From Williamsia sp. (GTDB taxonomy: Bacteria > Bacteroidota > Bacteroidia > Chitinophagales > Chitinophagaceae): a DNA stretch of 64,000 bases. The stretch is from contig JADCRZ010000007.1 of the NCBI GenBank assembly GCA_015069695.1, forward strand, positions 124,001 through 188,000, in the 5' to 3' direction. The position numbers and the translations under genes were made by a program. Positions within the stretch are counted from its first letter, which is position 1. Every line of letters begins with the position of its first letter. Shown in pieces: positions 1 to 8,688 of the stretch. Below the pieces are notes generated by a model. That model was given only the letters and a program-made list of their open reading frames with translations. It was not told where the DNA came from and did no database searches.

Positions 1-2002
1 GGCCATCCGCCTGGGCGATATCGTAAAAAACTTTAGCGGCGTCAACCAGTTTACTTTTTACGACGACATCACCATTCGCGGCTTCCGGGTATCGGGCGGC
101 GAAGGCGGTGTGCAATTGATTAACGGCATGCGCACAACCACGGGCTTTTGGAAACAATCCTTAACGAATTATCTTGAAAGAGTGGAAGTCATCAAAGGGC
201 CGGCCTCGGCCTTGTTCGGCAACACCTCACCTGGCGGCACCATCAACCGGGTTACCAAAAAACCCTTGCAGGAAAAACGCCAAAGCATCAGCTTTACCAC
301 CGGCAGCTTCAACACGCTCAGGGCTTTGTCCGATTTCACCGGCCCCATGAATGAGGAGAAAACCTTGCTGTATCGTCTCAACCTTGGCTACGAAAATTCG
401 GGCAGCTTTCGTCATTTGCAATTTGACAAGAACATCGTGATTGCACCGTCCATCTCCTTTTTACCAACAGCCAAAACCCGCTTTAATTTTGATTTGGTTT
501 ACAACAAGTCCAATAGCCGTTTAGACCGTGGGCAAGCCGTGTTTGGCAACAACGATATTTACTCGGTGCCCACATCAAAAAGCCTGAACCAGGTGAATGA
601 CTATCTGAATGAAGAAAACTTCATGCTCACCACATCACTTAACCACAAATTTTCAGAACGGCTTCAGTTCAACCTGGCGTATGTAAAAACCGGCTACGAA
701 GAGGATTTGCTGGAGCACCGTTCCGCAAACACTTATGCCAAAGACAGCGCCGGCGCCATTATTCCCACACTGGTGGAAATGCAGGTGTTCATTCGCAAAC
801 GCAAACGCTATGTGGACAATGCTTCTGCTTTTCTTACTTACGATTTCAATCTGGGAGCAACCACGCACAAGTTTTTAGCCGGTGTTGATTACTCGCAGGA
901 GCGGCAGCCCTTTGGCGGCTCGCAGTTGCAGGCAAGAGGCTATCGCAACAACACCAACACTGGCGCCGCAAACTATAACCCTGCACAACCCGCCAAATTT
1001 TTGTACGAAACGGTGAACGGTGTAAAACGACCGGTGCCCAACGTGCCGCATTTTGATTTGGCTGCGGCAAGTCCGTACGCCCTGCAGGACATGAGCAAAT
1101 ATTTTTACACTCGTGTTGACTTTGACCCGACGTTTAATTCGCTCAATGGCTTTTATGTGCAGGACCAGATAAAGTTTGGAAAGTTGCAGGCTTTGATTGG
1201 CCTTCGCTATGAAATATTCTCCGACAAAATAAACTACCTGAAGCCGGCCCAGGCTACTGTAAAGCAGAATGCTTTTATCCCCCGCTTTGGTTTAGTGTAT
1301 TCGCTTAGTCGCAACGTTAACCTTTACGGCACGTATGCCAAAGGCTACAATCCGCAAACGGCCAGCACCATTGCCAACCCTTTGGCCGGCGGACCTTTTG
1401 ATCCCTTGTACAGCAGCCTTGTAGAATTTGGGGCGAAGAGCGAATGGTTTAATAAACGTCTTGCACTAATCACTTCGGTTTACAAAATTGAACTGCGCAA
1501 TGTGCTGTACAATGCAGGTGTGGCCGGCCAGCCCGACCTGTTGCGCCAGATAGGAAAAGAAAGGGCAAAGGGTTTTGAATTTGAGGCCACGGGACAGCTC
1601 AACCCCAACTGGAATTTGATTGTAGCGTATGCGTACAACGACGCCGCCATTTCGGAAAGCACCAAGCCGGAAGAGATAGGCCGTCAAAAACCCAATGCAC
1701 CCAAACAGCAGGGCAGCTTCTGGACGAAGTACTCCTTTTCCAAAGGCAATCTTTCAGGTCTTGGTTTTGGTATAGGTGGCAACTTTGTTACCGGCCGTAA
1801 CGTATCGCTCAGCCAGACGCAAACCCTGCCGGGCTATGCGTTGCTCAACGCAGCGGTTTATTACCGGGTGAATAAATTTCAATTGCAGGTGAACATGAAC
1901 AACCTGCTTGATAAAACCTATTGGGTGGGCGGGTATGATTATTTGCGGCTGTTTCCCGGCGCAACCCGGAATTATCTGGCAAGCGTGGCTTATACATTTT
2001 AA
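1..2002 (+). CDS. TonB-dependent siderophore receptor (5' end outside window)
   Basis: Outer-membrane beta-barrel that imports ferric siderophores using TonB energy. The frame is open from base 2, so the signal peptide and the first part of the plug lie upstream of the window. The visible plug carries RVEVIKGPASALFGNTSPGG, the classic plug motif of siderophore receptors. The remainder is alternating beta-strand sequence ending in LASVAYTF, with a terminal Phe as in other outer-membrane barrels. Siderophore receptors are usually 700-800 residues; 666 are visible, so little is missing. A PepSY-domain reductase starts 3 bp after the stop, which makes a two-gene iron-uptake transcription unit likely. 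The siderophore cannot be told from sequence. Confidence 0.93.
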   Translation, partial: AIRLGDIVKNFSGVNQFTFYDDITIRGFRVSGGEGGVQLINGMRTTTGFWKQSLTNYLERVEVIKGPASALFGNTSPGGTINRVTKKPLQEKRQSISFTTGSFNTLRALSDFTGPMNEEKTLLYRLNLGYENSGSFRHLQFDKNIVIAPSISFLPTAKTRFNFDLVYNKSNSRLDRGQAVFGNNDIYSVPTSKSLNQVNDYLNEENFMLTTSLNHKFSERLQFNLAYVKTGYEEDLLEHRSANTYAKDSAGAIIPTLVEMQVFIRKRKRYVDNASAFLTYDFNLGATTHKFLAGVDYSQERQPFGGSQLQARGYRNNTNTGAANYNPAQPAKFLYETVNGVKRPVPNVPHFDLAAASPYALQDMSKYFYTRVDFDPTFNSLNGFYVQDQIKFGKLQALIGLRYEIFSDKINYLKPAQATVKQNAFIPRFGLVYSLSRNVNLYGTYAKGYNPQTASTIANPLAGGPFDPLYSSLVEFGAKSEWFNKRLALITSVYKIELRNVLYNAGVAGQPDLLRQIGKERAKGFEFEATGQLNPNWNLIVAYAYNDAAISESTKPEEIGRQKPNAPKQQGSFWTKYSFSKGNLSGLGFGIGGNFVTGRNVSLSQTQTLPGYALLNAAVYYRVNKFQLQVNMNNLLDKTYWVGGYDYLRLFPGATRNYLASVAYTF

Positions 2003-2005
2003 TTC

Positions 2006-3175
2006 GTGGCTTTGAAAAAGCGTTCGCAAAAAATAAGAAAAGCATTTTTATTGCTTCACCGTTGGCTCGGTCTCACCACCGGGCTGGTTGTTTTTATAGT
2101 GGCCCTTAGCGGATGCCTTTATGTGTTTGAAGAAGAATGGCGGGAACTATTTCAGCACAAATACCTGCACGTAGCAGATACGAGCGGCCAGCGCAAGACA
2201 CTGACAGAACTAACTGCGGCTGTAAAAAATGCCTACCCGCAAGAAGCTATTACGCAAGTGCGGTTTCTGGAAGAAAAAGATGCTGCCTTTGTTTTTTTGA
2301 CAAAGAATGAGCTTTCTATTTCCGTAAATCCTTACAACGGCCAAATTATCGGGCAGCGCAACATGAAGAAGGACTTTATGAGCGTTGTGCTAGACATTCA
2401 TTTAGATCTGCTGCTGGGCGAAGCCGGAAAGCAGATCGTTCGCTGGAATGTGCTCATCTTTTTCGTCATGTGCATCACTGGCCTAGTGCTTTGGTGGCCA
2501 AAGCAAAAGCGTTTTTTTAAACAGGCTGTAAGCATCAAGTGGCGGGCAAAAAGCTGGAAGCGGGTGAATTGGGATTTGCACAGCGTGTTGGGCTTTTATG
2601 CTTTGGCCGTGCTGCTCATCATTTCCTTAACCGGTATTTTTTGGGTATTTGATACGGCAAAAAACATGGTCAGCTTTGCCACCGGCAGCCCGGTGTGGCA
2701 GGCACCGAAGTTAAAATCAACACCCGCTTTTTTACGGAAGGCTGATCCGCTTGACCATGCTTATGCGGCGGCGAAATTTTCGCACCCCGGTGCCAGGCAG
2801 GTATTTATTACCGTACCCAAAGACAGCGTGGAGCCCATCCGCATTTTGTTTCGCTATCCTTACACAATCATTCGCAAACAAACCACTCTTTGGTTTGACC
2901 AGTACAGCCTCGCCAACTTGCGCACCGACGCTTACCAGAATTACACCCGCTACGAGAAGGTGAGCCGAAGCATTTACGATTTCCATACAGGACGGATAAG
3001 GGCTTTGGGTATTGGCAGCAAAATCATCTATTTTCTGGCATCACTCTTCGCTGCCTCGCTGCCTGTTACCGGCTTTCTGATTTGGTGGGGTCGGAATAAG
3101 AAAAAGAAGCCGACGCTATCTAACGAATGCACTGAAAAAAGAACCGGTCAATCTGCAGTTACCACAACCGCATAA
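2006..3175 (+). CDS. PepSY-associated TM protein (putative ferric-siderophore reductase)
   Basis: Inner-membrane protein of 389 residues in the PepSY-TM family. It has an N-terminal TM helix (about residues 17-40, following the FLLLHRWLGL signature), a periplasmic segment, paired TM helices near 145-165 and 195-220, and a C-terminal helix near 335-360. His residues at the helix borders (HRW, DIHLDLL, DLHSVLG, YDFHTGR) are typical haem ligands of this family. The start is GTG at 2006, three bases after the receptor stop. Siderophore receptors are often paired with such proteins, which are thought to reduce iron during siderophore release; that role is inferred from context. Confidence 0.88.
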   Translation: MALKKRSQKIRKAFLLLHRWLGLTTGLVVFIVALSGCLYVFEEEWRELFQHKYLHVADTSGQRKTLTELTAAVKNAYPQEAITQVRFLEEKDAAFVFLTKNELSISVNPYNGQIIGQRNMKKDFMSVVLDIHLDLLLGEAGKQIVRWNVLIFFVMCITGLVLWWPKQKRFFKQAVSIKWRAKSWKRVNWDLHSVLGFYALAVLLIISLTGIFWVFDTAKNMVSFATGSPVWQAPKLKSTPAFLRKADPLDHAYAAAKFSHPGARQVFITVPKDSVEPIRILFRYPYTIIRKQTTLWFDQYSLANLRTDAYQNYTRYEKVSRSIYDFHTGRIRALGIGSKIIYFLASLFAASLPVTGFLIWWGRNKKKKPTLSNECTEKRTGQSAVTTTA

Positions 3176-3177
3176 AA

Positions 3178-3212
3178 AAACCTGGCAGTTCATAAAGCCA
3201 GGTTTATCGTCT
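3178..3212. terminator. Bidirectional intrinsic terminator
   Basis: Nine-bp perfect stem AAACCTGGC / GCCAGGTTT (3178-3186 and 3197-3205) with a 10-nt loop, flanked by an A-run on the left and a T-rich tract on the right. It lies between the convergent PepSY gene and the His-rich gene and could end both. Confidence 0.75.
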
Positions 3213-3227
3213 TTTTGGGTTAGCCAT

Positions 3228-3476
3228 TTACATGCTGCCGCCTTTGTGATGTTCTTTCTCCTGGTGGTGTTCAGGATGGTTGTGATGCTCCTGCTCCTTG
3301 TGCTGTTCCGGCTGGTTTGGGTCAAAACCCGCATGGTGTTCTTTGTGTTGGTGATGCTCCTGCTCCTTGTGATGCTCGGAGTGCTGGTGCCGTTCTTGCC
3401 CACCCTGCGTACCGGCTGCGTTACCCATGCTTTGGTTTCCAGTGCCTTGAGACTGGCCTTGATTTCTATTTTCCAT
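3228..3476 (-). CDS. Small His-rich hydrophilic protein
   Basis: 82-residue protein with no signal peptide or TM segment. The N-terminal third is Gly/Gln/Asn-rich; the rest is made of HKEQEHH-type repeats and holds about 17 His residues together with many Glu and Lys. This composition suggests binding of divalent metal (Ni, Zn, Cu or Fe). No catalytic domain is recognisable. It is convergent with the iron-uptake genes and shares a terminator with them. Similar low-complexity His/Glu/Lys proteins are common in Bacteroidota and poorly characterised. The reading frame is supported by its repeat structure and by a clean start and stop. Confidence 0.6.
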   Translation of the reverse strand: MENRNQGQSQGTGNQSMGNAAGTQGGQERHQHSEHHKEQEHHQHKEHHAGFDPNQPEQHKEQEHHNHPEHHQEKEHHKGGSM

Positions 3477-3481
3477 AATTA

Positions 3482-3943
3482 AAACATTTGAAAAGAAAGG
3501 GCAAAAAAAGTATGCCAGAGCCGCGGGCAGGAACTTTATACAATCCTCTTGTAAAAGAGGGTTTGAAAAGGGTATTTGCTGTCGCTGTTATTACTTGGCA
3601 ACGTCAAACTTGCGAATAGCGTTACAGCCACCGGCCTGAACATTCTTGTCGGGCAAAAACACTACTGGTTGTCACTACGTCCAAAACCTGACCGTTTAAT
3701 GTTGGTTGATTTCTTAAATGGCTCCTTTTTTCTTAGATACGCGACAAACCGAAAACAGGATCCGGTAATTGTTCAATTGATTAGACATTTTGCAACGGCA
3801 TATTAAACAGATAAGGAGGATTGCACAACGGTAAGTGACGAAAGCAGCTTAATTATTGCCTAGGCTTTGGATTACTTTCATCAAATCTTAAAAGCGTTAT
3901 TAAGTCTGGATGCTGGCATAAGTTTTTAAACGGAGGTTGCACG
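3482..3943. other. Intergenic region without a convincing gene
   Basis: About 460 bp between the divergent His-rich gene and the PAP2 gene. It should hold both promoters. A short hairpin CCTCTT/AAGAGG is visible near 3543-3560. An open frame at 3576-3806 has a composition unlike a protein gene and was not accepted. Confidence 0.5.
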
Positions 3944-4900
3944 ATGAAACGGATCATTTTTCTCGCATTTTTAAGTGTGCAGGCGGTATTTTGTATCGGA
4001 CAGCAGCCAGATACGCTAATCAAGAAATTGGACAGCCTGGCCACGAAGTCCGACAGTGCCAAGCCTAACAATACAAACCCCTCTGCTTATAACCAGGCCA
4101 CGAAACTCAATGTGCCCACCTACTTTATTTTGTTGGGTAGCGACTTGAAACAAGCGTTTACGAAGCCCTTTCACATGAAGAGTAGGGATTGGAAATACCT
4201 TGCCGCCGGAGCGGGTACAATTGCATTGCTAACATTTGCCGACGAACCGGTTCAAAAGTTTGCGATAGGCCTGCGAAACAACAATCCTGGTTTGCGGGGT
4301 GTGAGTAAGATTATTACAGACTTCGGGGGGCCATATGAATTTTATACACTTGGGGCGTTAGGAGCTTATGGATTCATCTTTAAAAACCAAAAGATGAAAA
4401 CAACTACGTTGTTAGCCACTCAGGCCTACATTACCGGAGCAGCACTGCAAACGACACTCAAGTTTGTTTTTGGACGGGCACGCCCTACGTTCTTTGATCC
4501 AAACACTGTCGCCCATCCCACATTCAGGGGCCCTTTTTCAAAGAGCATCGATTACCAGGGCAATAGAACCAATGCATCCTTTCCATCGGGCCACGCCACG
4601 GTTGCCTTTGCCGCTGCCACAGTGTATGCAATGGAATATAAAAACAAGCCTTTGGTTCCTATTTTATGTTATACTTCAGCGTCGCTAATCAGTTTAAGCA
4701 GGCTTACAGAGAATAAACATTGGCTTAGCGACATAGTCGCCGGTGCAGTATTGGGTTATCTTACGGGCAGACAGGTAGTGAATAACTACCACCGCTATGC
4801 AACAATAAGATCTCCTAAGAAAAAAAGGGGAAACGTTACATTCAATATTCAATATCAACGGGGAACTATTTTACCAGGTATGGTTTACCGTTTCCGATGA
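3944..4900 (+). CDS. PAP2-family membrane-associated phosphatase
   Basis: 318-residue exported protein with a signal peptide (MKRIIFLAFLSVQAVFCIGQ). All three PAP2 phosphatase motifs are present: KX6RP around residues 173-181 (KFVFGRARP), PSGH around 213-216, and SRX5HX3D around 251-262 (SRLTENKHWLSD). The central part has several hydrophobic helices. The family removes phosphate from lipid phosphates such as undecaprenyl pyrophosphate or phosphatidic acid; some members act on lipid A. The extended N-terminal region (residues 20-90) is typical of periplasm-facing Bacteroidota PAP2 proteins. It appears to be transcribed alone. The substrate cannot be assigned. Confidence 0.9.
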   Translation: MKRIIFLAFLSVQAVFCIGQQPDTLIKKLDSLATKSDSAKPNNTNPSAYNQATKLNVPTYFILLGSDLKQAFTKPFHMKSRDWKYLAAGAGTIALLTFADEPVQKFAIGLRNNNPGLRGVSKIITDFGGPYEFYTLGALGAYGFIFKNQKMKTTTLLATQAYITGAALQTTLKFVFGRARPTFFDPNTVAHPTFRGPFSKSIDYQGNRTNASFPSGHATVAFAAATVYAMEYKNKPLVPILCYTSASLISLSRLTENKHWLSDIVAGAVLGYLTGRQVVNNYHRYATIRSPKKKRGNVTFNIQYQRGTILPGMVYRFR

Positions 4901-5049
4901 AAATATGAAGCAATGAAGTAGAGAATAGAGGCAACTTAACACTCCTGAATAAGACATTGATTTTCTGTGTCGGGATGAAACCGACTGTTTCCTAAAATTC
5001 TTTTAGACGAAACGACCGACTGGTCGAAGTCTATCCTCACACTTACAAG

Positions 5050-5712
5050 CTACAAGGCAACAAGCAACGTATTTGCAGCTTCATTACTCAACGTGATGGA
5101 GCTTTTTTTATGGAGGATAGTAATTGACTTGTCAAAGTCCTCTACCTCGGCGACTTCAACTGTTGCACCAATGCTTAATCCAATCTTATTCAGGTATTTC
5201 AAAAACTCATCCGAAGAATTTCCCAAGGCAACAATGGTCAGCTTTTTATTCCACGGTGCTTCGGACAGGGGTTGCGTTTTTATCCTTTTGAGCTTTCCGC
5301 TTTCATCCGGTATCGGGTCGCCGTGCGGGTCAACGGTTGGATTGCCCAAAAACGCTTCCAGGCGTTCCGTCAGGCTGTCTGCTTCTATGTGCTCCAACTG
5401 TTCCGCTATGTGGTGAACCTCGTCCCATTTATAGTTCAGCTTATCCACCAAGAACACTTCCCAAAGCCGGTGCCGCCGCACTATTTGCAGGGCTTTCTTT
5501 CTCCCTTTATCGGTAAGTTGTATGGTTTTATCAGCCAGCACCGTTACCAGTTTCTTTTCACTCATCTTTCGCACCGCTTCCAGCACGGTAGCCGGGTTCA
5601 GCTCAAGAGCTTTGGACAAAGCGGTGTTGTTTACCTTCTTCACCTTCTTGTCTTCCAGCTTGTAAAGCGTTTTCAAATAATTCTCTTCGGAATGGTAGGC
5701 AAAATGCTGCAT
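5050..5712 (-). CDS. DtxR/MntR-family metal-dependent regulator
   Basis: 220-residue iron- or manganese-dependent repressor. The N-terminal winged helix (residues 5-70, SEENYLKTLYKLEDKK ... LNPATVLEAVRKMSEKKLV) is followed by a metal-binding/dimerisation domain with the expected RRHRLWEVFL and EVHHIAEQLEHIE segments, then a C-terminal FeoA/SH3-like domain (about 145-220). It is divergent from a di-haem oxidoreductase operon. The 105-bp gap between them holds a perfect palindrome, so autoregulation and control of the neighbouring operon are likely. Whether it senses Fe or Mn cannot be decided from sequence. Confidence 0.92.
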   Translation of the reverse strand: MQHFAYHSEENYLKTLYKLEDKKVKKVNNTALSKALELNPATVLEAVRKMSEKKLVTVLADKTIQLTDKGRKKALQIVRRHRLWEVFLVDKLNYKWDEVHHIAEQLEHIEADSLTERLEAFLGNPTVDPHGDPIPDESGKLKRIKTQPLSEAPWNKKLTIVALGNSSDEFLKYLNKIGLSIGATVEVAEVEDFDKSITILHKKSSITLSNEAANTLLVAL

Positions 5713-5743
5713 CCCTCAAAAGTACAGGGTTTAGCCAAAACAA

Positions 5744-5751
5744 TAAATTTG
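5744..5751 (+). promoter_or_regulatory. Bacteroidota -7 promoter element
   Basis: TAAATTTG matches the Bacteroidota -7 consensus TAnnTTTG exactly, 67-74 bp upstream of the ATG of the di-haem oxidoreductase gene. It overlaps the palindromic operator candidate by 5 bp. Confidence 0.5.
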
Positions 5752-5762
5752 GTGAACCAAAT
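5747..5762. promoter_or_regulatory. Palindromic operator candidate for the DtxR-type regulator
   Basis: Perfect inverted repeat ATTTGGT-GA-ACCAAAT in the divergent region between the regulator and the di-haem oxidoreductase operon. DtxR-family operators are interrupted palindromes of similar size. It overlaps the -7 element, so binding there would block transcription of the operon. Assignment to this regulator is inference from position. Confidence 0.6.
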
Positions 5763-5817
5763 AAAATTGTTTGGAAGCATCAAATTATTTTTACCTTCGG
5801 TGGGTAAATCTTTCGGC

Positions 5818-7017
5818 ATGAAGAAAACACTACTTGTCTTGTCCCTGCTCATTGCTCCGGTAGTCATTTACCTATCGTGCAGTAAGGTATTGCCTGGTGC
5901 TCCCGCAGATGACGAAATACTTGATGGCCCCGTAGAGAGTTTGACATCCGAACAGAAGCGGATGTTTCTTCGGGGCGATGTTGCCTTCAACGATGAAGTG
6001 TTTACAAAGGAAACCGGGCTTGGGCCAATCTTCGTCGCCACAAGCTGCGGCACTTGCCATGCCGGCGACGGCAAAGGCCATCCGTTTTCTACCCTTACCC
6101 GTTTTGGTCAAAGCGATACCATCAGCAACCAGTTCCTGCATTTGGGCGGACCGCAATTGCAGCACAGGGGTATCAATGGCTTTCAGCCGGAAACTATACC
6201 CGCAGGGGCCACGTTCTCCAGCTTCACGCCACCGGCAAATACAGGTTTGGGCTTTTTGGAAGCCGTTTCCGATGCTACGCTGTTGTCGTTGGCGGATGAA
6301 AACGATGCGGACGGCGACGGTATTTCGGGGCGTCCCAACTGGATAGCCGTTCCGCAATATGCTATGCTCCGTCCTGGCACCGTGGTAAGGGGTGGCAAAT
6401 ACATTGGCCGCTTTGGAAAGAAGGCCGCCGTGTATGACCTGCTGCAACAAACGGTGAACGCCTACAATCAGGACATGGGCATCAACTCGTCTTACGAATA
6501 CCTGAATACCTACAACGGTCAAATTGCCGACCCGGAAGTAACCAATCAAACCGTGCAGGATGTGGTGTTTTACCTGCAAACCTTGAAGGCACCCGTACAG
6601 CGTACACCAAATGATGCCGATGTACAGGCCGGGCGGCAAATTTTTCAAACCATAAACTGCGGCAAATGCCATACGCCGCAAATGCAGACGGGAAGTTCTC
6701 CGATTGCTGCCCTATCAAACAAAACCTTTTTTCCTTTCAGTGATTTTCTGTTGCACGACATGGGGCCAGGATTGAATGACGGCTATACCGAAGGCACCGC
6801 CGTGCCTGCCGAATGGCGAACGCCACCGCTTTGGGGTTTGGGCTTATCAAAGAACTCTCAAGGTGGCCGGTATTTTCTTTTACACGATGGCCGGGCAAGA
6901 AGCATAGAGGAAGCCATCAACCTGCACGGCGGCGAAGCCCAAGGCAGCCGGAACGCATTCCAGCAATTATCAGCATCCGACAGAGCCAAACTGATTAAAT
7001 TTTTAGAAAGCCTATAA
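5818..7017 (+). CDS. Di-haem oxidoreductase / DHOR family lipoprotein (DUF1111-like)
   Basis: 399-residue c-type cytochrome with two CxxCH haem sites (CGTCH at 77-81 and CGKCH at 281-285). The ATG at 5818 is chosen because it gives a proper lipoprotein signal (hydrophobic core then YLSC at about residue 20); the open frame runs further upstream only because it lies opposite the regulator gene. The family is described as putative thiol oxidoreductase or peroxidase and often occurs in iron-regulated loci. It is the first gene of an operon: the Rieske gene starts 1 bp after the stop and the porin gene overlaps that. The physiological electron donor is unknown. Confidence 0.87.
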   Translation: MKKTLLVLSLLIAPVVIYLSCSKVLPGAPADDEILDGPVESLTSEQKRMFLRGDVAFNDEVFTKETGLGPIFVATSCGTCHAGDGKGHPFSTLTRFGQSDTISNQFLHLGGPQLQHRGINGFQPETIPAGATFSSFTPPANTGLGFLEAVSDATLLSLADENDADGDGISGRPNWIAVPQYAMLRPGTVVRGGKYIGRFGKKAAVYDLLQQTVNAYNQDMGINSSYEYLNTYNGQIADPEVTNQTVQDVVFYLQTLKAPVQRTPNDADVQAGRQIFQTINCGKCHTPQMQTGSSPIAALSNKTFFPFSDFLLHDMGPGLNDGYTEGTAVPAEWRTPPLWGLGLSKNSQGGRYFLLHDGRARSIEEAINLHGGEAQGSRNAFQQLSASDRAKLIKFLESL

Positions 7018-7018
7018 G

Positions 7019-7468
7019 ATGCACAGAAGAGACTTTATCAAAAATGGTTGCGCTGCCTGTCTGTCGTTCACGGTCAGTTCGGCTTTGTTAAGTAGTTGTG
7101 TGGCCACCAAGTATATTTCCGGCGACTTGGGTAAGGATGGACTGACCATTAGCAAGGACGAATTTAAGGTGGCGCAGAAAGGCGGCACGGCGTACAGCTC
7201 TTTCATCATCATTCGCAACGATGCGCTGCAATACCCCATTTGCCTGTACCGCTTCAATGATGGCGAGTATTCCGCCCTGTGGATGAAATGCAGCCATCAG
7301 GGAGCGGAGTTGCAGGCATCCGGCGATGTGCTGCAATGCCCGGCGCATGGCAGCGAGTTCAATAACAAAGGCGTGGTAACAAACGGGCCTGCGGGCACTA
7401 ATCTTCGGACGTTTCCCGTGACCATCAATAACAACGAAATCTTTATTGACTTGAGAAAACAATCATGA
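7019..7468 (+). CDS. Rieske [2Fe-2S] protein
   Basis: 149-residue exported electron-transfer protein. The N-terminus begins HRRDFIKNG, a Tat-like start, followed by a hydrophobic segment and SSC, which could be a lipobox. The Rieske cluster ligands are visible as C91-S-H93 and C107-P-A-H110 (CSHQGAELQ ... CPAHGSEF). It lacks other catalytic domains, so it probably passes electrons to or from the adjacent di-haem protein. Translationally coupled: 1 bp after the upstream stop, and 4 bp overlap with the downstream porin start. Confidence 0.88.
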   Translation: MHRRDFIKNGCAACLSFTVSSALLSSCVATKYISGDLGKDGLTISKDEFKVAQKGGTAYSSFIIIRNDALQYPICLYRFNDGEYSALWMKCSHQGAELQASGDVLQCPAHGSEFNNKGVVTNGPAGTNLRTFPVTINNNEIFIDLRKQS

Positions 7469-8688
7469 AACGATTTATACTACTCATCCTACCGGCTTTA
7501 TTATTCATTCAGGCAAACGCACAGATTGACCCGGAGCTTCTTCGCAAGCCGCAGAACGATACGGGAAGTTTAAAGCTGAACATGGATGCGGTGTACGACC
7601 GTCCCTTTACAAAAGCAGGCAAGCTGCCGGTGGCCTTGGGCGGTTACATGGAAACCAACTATCAATACCTGGGACAGGACGGCGTAACCGAAGGGCACCA
7701 GTTTCAGATGCGCAGACTAACCTTGTTTGTTTCCTCGTCCATTTCCAAACGCATCAAGTTTTTAACGGAGATAGAGTTTGAGGACGGCACCAAGGAAATC
7801 AACATCGAGTTTGCTTCGGTGGATGTGGAGTTTGCCCCGCTCTTAAATTTTCGGGGCGGTGTGGTGATGAACCCCATTGGCGCTTTTAATCAAAACCACG
7901 ACGGCCCGAAATGGGAGTTTGTGGACAGGCCCATATCCGCCACGCAAATGCTTCCGGCCACGTTCAGCAACGTTGGCTTTGGCGTGTTCGGGAAGAAATA
8001 CACAGGCGATTGGGTGTACGCCTACGAAGCCTACCTAACCAACGGCTTTAACGAAGGCATTATAGACAATAGCGAAAACAAAACCTACCTGCCCGCCACC
8101 AAAGCCGACCCCGAACGCTTTGAGGAGAGTTTTAACGGCAGTATGCTATTCACCGGCAAGCTGGCAGTGCGAAACAAACGGGTTGGCGAGATAGGTTTGT
8201 CCTACATGGGCGGAGCTTACAACAAGTTTCAAGACGATGGCTTGGTGCTGGACAAAAAGCGACTGGCGAAGATTTATGCGGTTGACTTCAATACCACGCT
8301 TCCAACAAAAACCTTCATCACCGGCGAATGGGCATGGGTGACCATAGACATACCCGATACTTACACCGAGCAATTCGGAAGAAGGCAACAGGGCGGATTT
8401 GTGGACATTGTGCATCCCATCATTCAACGGACTGTATTTGGTTTTGAAAAGGCAACCCTGAACGCAGCCGTCAGGCTGGAGTATGTTGATTGGAACCGGG
8501 GAACATTCAAATCCACCGGCGACAAGATTGGCGATGAGGTTTACTCCATCGTTCCGGCCATCAGCTTCCGGCCAACGCCGCAAACGGTGTTGCGGTTGAA
8601 CTATCGGTACAACTGGCAGAGGGATCTGTTGGGAAATCCGCCGTCCAAGCTGGCAGGGTTTCAGTTTGGGTTATCTACTTATTTTTAG
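7465..8688 (+). CDS. Outer-membrane porin, phosphate-selective porin O/P-like
   Basis: 407-residue beta-barrel with signal peptide (MKRFILLILPALLFIQANAQ) and terminal aromatic residue (LSTYF). Features such as KRIKFLTEIEFEDG and FRGGVVMNPIGAFNQNHD resemble the porin O/P superfamily found in Bacteroidota. It is the third gene of the DHOR-Rieske-porin operon and presumably lets a small substrate or ion reach the periplasmic redox proteins. Its TAG stop overlaps the stop of the convergent JAB-E1 gene by 4 bp, with no terminator in between. Confidence 0.8.
   Translation: MKRFILLILPALLFIQANAQIDPELLRKPQNDTGSLKLNMDAVYDRPFTKAGKLPVALGGYMETNYQYLGQDGVTEGHQFQMRRLTLFVSSSISKRIKFLTEIEFEDGTKEINIEFASVDVEFAPLLNFRGGVVMNPIGAFNQNHDGPKWEFVDRPISATQMLPATFSNVGFGVFGKKYTGDWVYAYEAYLTNGFNEGIIDNSENKTYLPATKADPERFEESFNGSMLFTGKLAVRNKRVGEIGLSYMGGAYNKFQDDGLVLDKKRLAKIYAVDFNTTLPTKTFITGEWAWVTIDIPDTYTEQFGRRQQGGFVDIVHPIIQRTVFGFEKATLNAAVRLEYVDWNRGTFKSTGDKIGDEVYSIVPAISFRPTPQTVLRLNYRYNWQRDLLGNPPSKLAGFQFGLSTYF

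Noticed and set aside
3228..3482. Hydrophobic frame on the plus strand opposite the His-rich gene
   Set aside because: It is an antisense shadow: His/Glu codons read backwards give Val/Leu/Phe codons.
3576..3806. 76-codon open frame upstream of the PAP2 gene
   Set aside because: Composition is not protein-like, no family match, and it lies in a probable promoter region.
5272..5817. Long N-terminal extension of the di-haem oxidoreductase frame
   Set aside because: It is the mirror of the DtxR gene on the other strand; the ATG at 5818 gives a proper lipoprotein signal.
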